Shown here: piece after piece, positions 58,838-64,000 of the stretch
How positions within the stretch are numbered: the stretch's first letter is position 1
Layout of the letters: each line of letters starts with the position of its first letter
From: an uncultured Peptostreptococcaceae bacterium
GTDB lineage: Bacteria > Bacillota > Clostridia > Peptostreptococcales > Anaerovoracaceae
NCBI GenBank assembly: GCA_949740445.1
Contig: CATJIF010000074.1
Span: 1 to 64,000 of the forward strand
Reading direction: 5' to 3'
DNA: 64,000 nucleotides
The notes under the pieces: generated by a model
What the model was told of the DNA's origin: nothing
The model's input: the letters and a program-made list of their open reading frames with translations, nothing else
Databases searched by the model: none
Translations under genes and position numbers: made by a program

Positions 58838-61270
58838 CTACATCTCGCGCAGCACGGCGCCGCACTGCTGTGCCAGGGCGTTTATCACCCCGCCGTGCAC
58901 TGTGCTCACTTCTTCGTCGGTCAGCGTGCGGTCCGCCGCACGGTAGGTCAGATTAAAGGCTACGCTCTTTTCCCCCGCCTTGATGGGCTTGCCCCGGTAC
59001 ACGTCGAACAGGGCCACGCTCTCCAGGATATCCTTTCCGTTCTTGCGGATGACATCCTCCAGCGAGGCGACCAGTACTTCTTCTTTTACCGTCAGCGCGA
59101 TGTCTCTCGCCACTGCCGGGTATTTGGGCAGCGGCCGGTAGCTCTTCGTGTGGTCGGCTGCCGCATACAGGGCATCGAAATTCAACTGGCAGCAGTACAC
59201 CCTCGTGCCGATGCCGTATTTTTCTGCCACGTCGGGGTGGATTTCCCCCAGAACGCCGATTTCCTCTCCCTGCCGCAGCAGCTTTGCGCAGCGGCCGGGG
59301 TGGTAGGCTCTCTCCTCGGCCTCGGGGAAGAAGCAGACCTCCTTTACCCCAAGCCCGGCCAGCAGCTGGCAGACGGCGCCCTTCAGCGTGTAGAAGCTTT
59401 CGCCCTCTCCGTAGCAGGCGATGCACAGCGCGTCGCGCTCCTCGGGCAGAGGGCCGTCGCCGCTGTGGTTGTTGATAAATGTATTTCCCAGCTCGAAGGC
59501 GCTGACCTTCGCGTTGTTTCTTGTATAGTTTCTGGCAAGCACTTCCAGCATGTTGGGCAGAAGCGTGGTGCGCATGACGCTGGTGTCTTCGCCCAGCGGG
59601 TTGAGCAGGCGGATCAGCTTGCGGCCCTCCGCGTCTTCTTTCATGCGGATGGCATCTAATCCCTTGGGGCTGACGAAGCTATAGGTCTGGATCTCGTTAA
59701 AGCCAAGGCCCAGCAGCTCTCCCTTTGCCATATCCCGTAAGAGCTGCTTTTGCGTCTTTGCCGCCTGAGTATTCCCGGCGGGCAGCGTTACCGGCAGCCT
59801 GTCGTAGCCGTACATCCTGGCGATTTCCTCCACGAAATCCACCTCTTCCAGAAGGTCCTGGCGAACCGTGGGCGGCGTTACGGTAATCACATCGCCTGCG
59901 GCCTCTGTCTGCATTTCCAGGCTGCGGAAAATCCCCTCCATTTCGGAAGCGGAAAGAGAGATGCCCAGCACCTGGTTGACCCGGCTTGCGCGCACGTAAA
60001 CCGGCTGCGCCCGATAGACTTCCGGATAGCAGTCCACCGTGCCGGAGAGCACGGTTCCCGCCCCTAAGAGCTCGATTAAGCGGCACACCCGCTCCACGGC
60101 CTGCTCGGTCAGGTTGGGGTCGATGCCTTTCTCAAAGCGCGAGGAGGCCTCGGTGCGAAGCCCCAGCTTCTTCGAGGTGCTGCGGACGTTATCGCCGTTG
60201 AAATTCGCACCCTCCACCAGAATCATGGTGGTGTCATCTTCGATTTCGGAGTTCAGCCCTCCCATGATGCCGGCCAGGGCCACGCCCCTCTCGGCGTCTT
60301 TAATCAGAAGCGAATCGGAATGCAGCGTGCGCTGGGTTCCATCCAGCGTAACGAAGCTCTCGCCTTCCGCTGCCGTGTCTACGATGATTTTGCCGCCCTT
60401 TACATTGCGGATATCGAAGGCGTGCATGGGCTGTCCGTATTCCAGCATCACGTAATTGGTGATGTCTACGATGTTGTTGATGGGGCGCATCCCCGCGGTC
60501 ATCAGCCGCTTTTGCAGCCACCAGGGCGACTGGGCGATCTTTACATCCTTTACCACCCTGCCCACGTACCTGCGGCACAGCTGCGGCTTTTTAATCTCCA
60601 CCGAAATGTAATCGCTGCTCTTTTCCTCTGCACAGGCCTTGCAGCAGATGTCCGGATAGCGCAACGGCGTGCCGAAGGTTGCCGACGCCTCTCTCGCCAT
60701 GCCGATCATGGACAGGCAGTCGGGCCGGTTGGGCGTAATCTCAAAATCCACCACCGAATCCCTCAGGTTTAACGCTTCGACGATATCCGTGCCCGGCGTA
60801 TACTCACCCTCTAAAATCCAGATGCCGTCCTTGTGCTTGACGGGCACCACCTTGTCCTCGATGCCCAGCTCCGAGCAGGAGCACAGCATGCCGTCGGAAG
60901 CCACGCCCCGCAGCTTCCCCCTCTTGATGGTAACGCCGCCGGGCTGCTTCGGCTGGCCGTGCAGGGGCCCCGGGATGTGCGAACCGTGCAGGCAGACGGG
61001 GACGTAGTCGCCCACGCTGATGTTTGCCGCTCCGGTAACGATCTGCGTCGTCTCTTCCTTTCCGGTGTCGATCTGCGTAATCACCAACTTGTCGGCATCG
61101 GGGTGCTTTTCGATGGATACGATTTTCCCTACGACAACGCCCTGGATTCCTGCGCCGAATTCCTCCACCGTCTCCAGATTCGAGCCGGACATAATCATCC
61201 GGTCGCAGAATTCTTCTGTACTTACTTTAATATCCGTATATTCCTTTAACCATTGTACTGGTACTAACAT
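58838..61270 (-). CDS. pheT: Phenylalanyl-tRNA synthetase beta subunit
   Basis: Larger subunit of the (alpha-beta)2 enzyme charging tRNA-Phe. It is 810 residues, full bacterial form: N-terminal MLVPVQWLKEYTDIKVS, the EMAP-like tRNA-binding domain (~40-150), B3/B4 editing domain (~210-390, with the GIMGGLNSEIEDDTT block), the B5 domain, the catalytic-like core, and a C-terminal FDX anticodon-binding domain (PAVARDIALTVKEEV; FDVYRGKPIKAGEKSVAFNLTYR). GGGAGG before ATG 61270. It follows pheS after 67 bases. Confidence 0.97.
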   Translation of the reverse strand: MLVPVQWLKEYTDIKVSTEEFCDRMIMSGSNLETVEEFGAGIQGVVVGKIVSIEKHPDADKLVITQIDTGKEETTQIVTGAANISVGDYVPVCLHGSHIPGPLHGQPKQPGGVTIKRGKLRGVASDGMLCSCSELGIEDKVVPVKHKDGIWILEGEYTPGTDIVEALNLRDSVVDFEITPNRPDCLSMIGMAREASATFGTPLRYPDICCKACAEEKSSDYISVEIKKPQLCRRYVGRVVKDVKIAQSPWWLQKRLMTAGMRPINNIVDITNYVMLEYGQPMHAFDIRNVKGGKIIVDTAAEGESFVTLDGTQRTLHSDSLLIKDAERGVALAGIMGGLNSEIEDDTTMILVEGANFNGDNVRSTSKKLGLRTEASSRFEKGIDPNLTEQAVERVCRLIELLGAGTVLSGTVDCYPEVYRAQPVYVRASRVNQVLGISLSASEMEGIFRSLEMQTEAAGDVITVTPPTVRQDLLEEVDFVEEIARMYGYDRLPVTLPAGNTQAAKTQKQLLRDMAKGELLGLGFNEIQTYSFVSPKGLDAIRMKEDAEGRKLIRLLNPLGEDTSVMRTTLLPNMLEVLARNYTRNNAKVSAFELGNTFINNHSGDGPLPEERDALCIACYGEGESFYTLKGAVCQLLAGLGVKEVCFFPEAEERAYHPGRCAKLLRQGEEIGVLGEIHPDVAEKYGIGTRVYCCQLNFDALYAAADHTKSYRPLPKYPAVARDIALTVKEEVLVASLEDVIRKNGKDILESVALFDVYRGKPIKAGEKSVAFNLTYRAADRTLTDEEVSTVHGGVINALAQQCGAVLREM

Positions 61271-61337
61271 TTCTATATTCCTCCCAAATCTGAAAGCTGC
61301 ACCGCCCGAGCGCCTGGCAGGCGGCGCGCTGCGCCGG

Positions 61338-62360
61338 TTATCTGAACTGCTCGATAAATCGCATGTCGTTTTCGTACAGCAGGCGGATGTCGTCGATGCC
61401 GTACTTCAGCATGGCGACGCGCTCCACGCCCATGCCAAAGGCAAAGCCCGTGTATTTCTCCGTATCGACGCCTCCCACCTGAAGCACGTGGGGATGCACC
61501 ATGCCGCAGCCTAAAATCTCGATCCAGCCGCTGCCCTTGCAGACGTTGCAGCCCGTTCCGCCGCACTTAAAGCACGAGACATCCATCTCCGCAGAAGGCT
61601 CGGTAAACGGAAAGTGATGGGGGCGGAACTTGGTTTTCGCCTCGGGGCCGAACAGCTGCTTGGCGAAGGCATCCAGCGTTCCCTTCAGGTCGGCCATGGT
61701 GATGTTTTCCCCCACGACCAGGCCCTCGATCTGGTGGAACATGGGCGAGTGGGTGGCATCCGGCGTATCGCAGCGGAAGCACCGGCCCGGCGCAATGACT
61801 TTGATGGGCGGTTTCTGCTTCATCAGCGTGCGCACCTGCACCGGAGAGGTCTGGGTTCGCAAAAGGACGTCGTCGGTGATGTAGAAGGTATCGCTCATAT
61901 CCCGCGACGGATGGTTTTTCGGCGCATTCAATGCATCGAAGTTATAGAACACGGTCTCGATTTCCGGTCCCTCTACCACGGAAAAGCCCATGCTCGTAAA
62001 CACCTGGCACACCTGGTCGATAGTGATGGAAATGGGATGCTTGGTTCCCAGCTTTCTGGACACGCCCGGCTCGGTTACGTCGATGGTCTCCGCCTGCAGG
62101 CGGGCGTTTTTCTGCATTTCCTTCAGCGCGTTCATCCGTTCCGACAGCAGGCCCTCGATCTCCGCCCTGGTGGCGTTGGCGATCATGCCCATCTGCTTTC
62201 TGTCCTCGGGGCTGAGAGAGCCCATGGAGCGCAGGATTTCAGTCATCTTTCCCTTTTTTCCTAAAAGCTTTACCCGCAGCTCCTCCGCTTCTGTTAAAGA
62301 AACCGCGTTTTTCAGCTGTTCTTTCGCTTCTTCCAATATGGTCTTCAACTGGTTTTGCAT
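61338..62360 (-). CDS. pheS: Phenylalanyl-tRNA synthetase alpha subunit
   Basis: Catalytic subunit charging tRNA-Phe. It is 340 residues: N-terminal coiled coil (~1-85), then class II core with motif 2 around APGRCFRCDTPDATHSPMFHQIEGL and motif 3 GFAFGMGVERVAMLKYGIDDIR. Two Cys pairs (SCFKCGGTGCNVCKGSGW) give a zinc-like loop common in PheS. Start 62360 has GGAGG; it is four bases after the TrmH-like stop, so the two genes are coupled. No T-box leader is seen. Confidence 0.97.
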   Translation of the reverse strand: MQNQLKTILEEAKEQLKNAVSLTEAEELRVKLLGKKGKMTEILRSMGSLSPEDRKQMGMIANATRAEIEGLLSERMNALKEMQKNARLQAETIDVTEPGVSRKLGTKHPISITIDQVCQVFTSMGFSVVEGPEIETVFYNFDALNAPKNHPSRDMSDTFYITDDVLLRTQTSPVQVRTLMKQKPPIKVIAPGRCFRCDTPDATHSPMFHQIEGLVVGENITMADLKGTLDAFAKQLFGPEAKTKFRPHHFPFTEPSAEMDVSCFKCGGTGCNVCKGSGWIEILGCGMVHPHVLQVGGVDTEKYTGFAFGMGVERVAMLKYGIDDIRLLYENDMRFIEQFR

Positions 62361-62364
62361 TTGC

Positions 62365-63186
62365 TTATTCCTCCGTGTTCTGTCCTGTATCGTTCTGTCG
62401 AAGTGACTCATATATCAAAATCCCCGCCGCCACGCCGGCGTTCAGCGATTCTGTCTTTCCCTTCATGGGGATAGTGATTTTCTGATCCGCGCCCGCAAGC
62501 AGCTCTTCGCAGATGCCGTTGCCCTCATTTCCGATGATGATGGCCGCATCCCGGCGCAGATCGCATCTAAAGTAAAATAGGCTGCTGTCCAGCGCCGTGG
62601 CAAAGATTCTCTTGCGATACCTCCGCAAAAGGCCGAGGGCCTGCTCTGGCCCCTCGCATAAAAGCACCGGCAGGCGAAACAGCGTTCCCGCTGCCGCCCG
62701 GACGGCCTTGGGCCCGTAGATGTCGCCGCATCCCTTTAAGAGCAGCGCTCCGGCAAACCCGGCGCTGTCGGCGGTGCGCAGTATTGTGGCCAGATTGCCG
62801 GGGTCCTGAATGCGGTCCAGCACCACGATGTTGCCCCCTTCCTGCGAAAAGAGCTGCGCCTCGCTCCACTGCGCCTTCTGCACCCAGGCCATCACGCCCT
62901 GGGGCGTGTCAGTGCAGGCCGCCTTTGCAAATACCTGCGGCGGCACCGTTGCAGCGAAAAGCTTTGCCGTCTCTATGCGATGCGCAAGCGCCTGAAGCTC
63001 CTTGCTCTTTGCAAGCGCCTGGGCATCGAACAGAGCCTGGCCCAGGGCTGCCTCACAGCGCAAGGCCTCCGCCAGAAGATTGGGGCCTTCGATGATATAC
63101 CGCCCCTGCCTGTCCCTGTGCTTTTTCAGGGAAAGCTCGCGGAACTGCCGTATGACAGGATTGTCGTTTGCGCGGATTTCCTTCAA
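62365..63186 (-). CDS. TrmH family (SpoU) RNA methyltransferase
   Basis: A 273-residue SPOUT methyltransferase probably acting on 2'-O-ribose of rRNA or tRNA. An N-terminal substrate-binding domain (KKHRDRQGRYIIEGPNLLAEAL) precedes the knotted core: VVLDRIQDPGNLATILRTADSAG (motif 1, catalytic Arg), IIIGNEGNGI (motif 2) and IPMKGKTESLNAGVAAGILIYE (motif 3). The start is TTG 63186 with GGGGGAAG upstream. It precedes pheS, a common clostridial order. Confidence 0.92.
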   Translation of the reverse strand: MKEIRANDNPVIRQFRELSLKKHRDRQGRYIIEGPNLLAEALRCEAALGQALFDAQALAKSKELQALAHRIETAKLFAATVPPQVFAKAACTDTPQGVMAWVQKAQWSEAQLFSQEGGNIVVLDRIQDPGNLATILRTADSAGFAGALLLKGCGDIYGPKAVRAAAGTLFRLPVLLCEGPEQALGLLRRYRKRIFATALDSSLFYFRCDLRRDAAIIIGNEGNGICEELLAGADQKITIPMKGKTESLNAGVAAGILIYESLRQNDTGQNTEE

Positions 63187-63209
63187 TTTTTACTTCCCCC
63201 TAAATACGG

Positions 63210-63238
63210 AAAAAGAAGCCGGCGTTACCACCGGCTTC
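63210..63238 (-). terminator. Terminator of ftsZ
   Basis: GAAGCCGG (63215-63222) pairs with CCGGCTTC (63231-63238), followed by TTTTT in the minus direction. It begins 17 bases past the ftsZ stop, so the trmH-like gene needs its own promoter or read-through. Confidence 0.88.
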
Positions 63239-63255
63239 GCACTGATGCCGTTTCG

Positions 63256-64000
63256 TTAAAATCTTCCGAAGCCATCCTTCTTTAAGAAGTTGGGAATGGC
63301 AAACTCCGATGTGAGCTTTTCCTGAAAGCGCTTCTCGTCCTCATCGACAACCGCAGTCTCCGAAGGCTGTGCCTCCGCCTGCTGGGCCGGCCGGGCTTCG
63401 CCTCTGCCTGTACGCTGATCCGCCGTTCCCCGCGCCACCGCGGCAGGCGCTTCCAGTTTGGCATTCCGTTCCTCAAAGCCGGTGGCGATAACGGTGATGA
63501 CGATCTCATCCTGCAGCTCTTCTTTTACAGCTGTACCGAAGATCAGGATGCAGTCCTCGTCGGCCGCCTGCTCGATCTGGCTTGCAGCCTCGTTGGCCTC
63601 CAGCATGCCCAGGTCGTAGCCGCCTGTTACATTGACCAACAGCGCCTTCGCCCCGTTGATGGAGGTCTCTAACAGCGGGCTTTCGATGGCCCCCTTGACG
63701 GCGTCGCTTACCCGGTCGTCGCCCTGGCCCCGGCCTACACCCATGTGGGCGATCCCGCGGTCGCTCATTACGGTCTTTACATCTGCAAAGTCCAGGTTAA
63801 TCATTCCCGGCTCTGCGATCAGGTCCGAAATTCCCTGTACGCCCTGCTTTAATACCTCATCTGCCATGGAAAAGGCCTGCAGCATCGTCGTGTTTTTATC
63901 CGCCACCTGCAGCAGCTTGTCGTTGGGCACGACCACTAAGGAATCCACGTAGGATTTGAGAAACTTAATTCCAAGCTCCGCGTGCTCTCTGCGCTTTTTG
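63256..64000 (-). CDS. ftsZ: Cell division protein FtsZ (partial, N-terminus outside window)
   Basis: Tubulin-like GTPase forming the division ring; the last ~248 residues are here and the frame continues past the window edge at 64000 (REHAELGIKFLKSYVDSLVV is in frame before the first internal start-like GTG). Conserved parts: VVPNDKLLQVADKNTTMLQAF, QGVQGISDLIAEPGMINLDF, ADVKTVMSDRGIAHMGVG, and the C-terminal domain DEIVITVIATGFE. The variable linker is followed by the terminal FAIPNFLKKD peptide that binds FtsA, SepF or ZapA-type partners. The terminator 63210-63238 follows. Confidence 0.95.
   Translation of the reverse strand, partial: KKRREHAELGIKFLKSYVDSLVVVPNDKLLQVADKNTTMLQAFSMADEVLKQGVQGISDLIAEPGMINLDFADVKTVMSDRGIAHMGVGRGQGDDRVSDAVKGAIESPLLETSINGAKALLVNVTGGYDLGMLEANEAASQIEQAADEDCILIFGTAVKEELQDEIVITVIATGFEERNAKLEAPAAVARGTADQRTGRGEARPAQQAEAQPSETAVVDEDEKRFQEKLTSEFAIPNFLKKDGFGRF

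Noticed and set aside
1-64000. tRNA, rRNA, CRISPR arrays, transposases, integrases, prophage genes
   Set aside because: I read for these on both strands and found none that I could support.

Overview
The window reads as a chromosomal segment of a GC-rich, low-GC-lineage Gram-positive anaerobe (Bacillota, class Clostridia; a Family XIII/Anaerovoracaceae-like organism is my best guess, not demonstrated). The reasons are AGGAGG-type ribosome binding sites with frequent GTG/TTG starts, a CIRCE element before clpB, a BlaI/BlaR1 pair, phosphorolytic nucleoside salvage, an acyl-CoA dehydrogenase, a minimal SufBC-type pair, and the block ftsZ, trmH-like, pheS, pheT, zapA, mutS2, DUF523, argS. I saw no tRNA, rRNA, CRISPR array, transposase or integrase gene.

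Layout. 0-9.8 kb: stalk-domain exported protein, ECF-like sigma factor with a Cys-rich tail plus DUF2461, a MATE pump, a DUF134-NifX-like fusion, a P-loop ATPase, a SufC/SufB-like (SMS-type) pair behind a strong promoter and an ArsR-type palindrome, and a DUF975 membrane protein. 9.9-18.9 kb: one long minus-strand operon, five nickel/peptide ABC transporter genes followed by larB, larC and larE, which make the nickel-pincer nucleotide cofactor; the enzyme that would use it (larA) is not here. 19-30.9 kb: marR-MATE, an AlbA_2/Schlafen-like gene, gapA, deoB-deoA, a metallophosphoesterase and rmuC, and feoA-feoB. 31-32.8 kb: a second AlbA_2 gene lying exactly between two direct repeats made of CGCGCG units. 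33-43.2 kb: ABC-F ATPase, an AT-rich lysR/acyl-CoA dehydrogenase island, aldehyde dehydrogenase, a Mur ligase plus ATP-grasp ligase pair, kptA and aroE. 43.3-46.2 kb: an AT-rich restriction-modification island (HTH-methylase fusion plus PD-(D/E)XK endonuclease) preceded by a translationally coupled 16-residue leader ORF and flanked by apparent gene debris. 46.4-52.4 kb: clpB (HrcA/CIRCE-controlled) and blaI-blaR1, where blaR1 ends in an amber codon followed by coherent in-frame sequence. 52.6-64 kb: radical SAM protein and the housekeeping block down to ftsZ, which is cut by the window edge.

How the parts relate. Metal handling recurs: nickel import and Ni-pincer synthesis, Fe(II) import (FeoAB), Fe-S assembly (SMS), a His-rich NifX-like protein and an ArsR-type operator. 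The most unusual candidates are the repeat-flanked AlbA_2 cassette, the leader-coupled HTH-methylase/endonuclease island, the ArsR-like operator on the smsCB promoter, the Mur ligase/ATP-grasp pair, and the amber-interrupted BlaR1.
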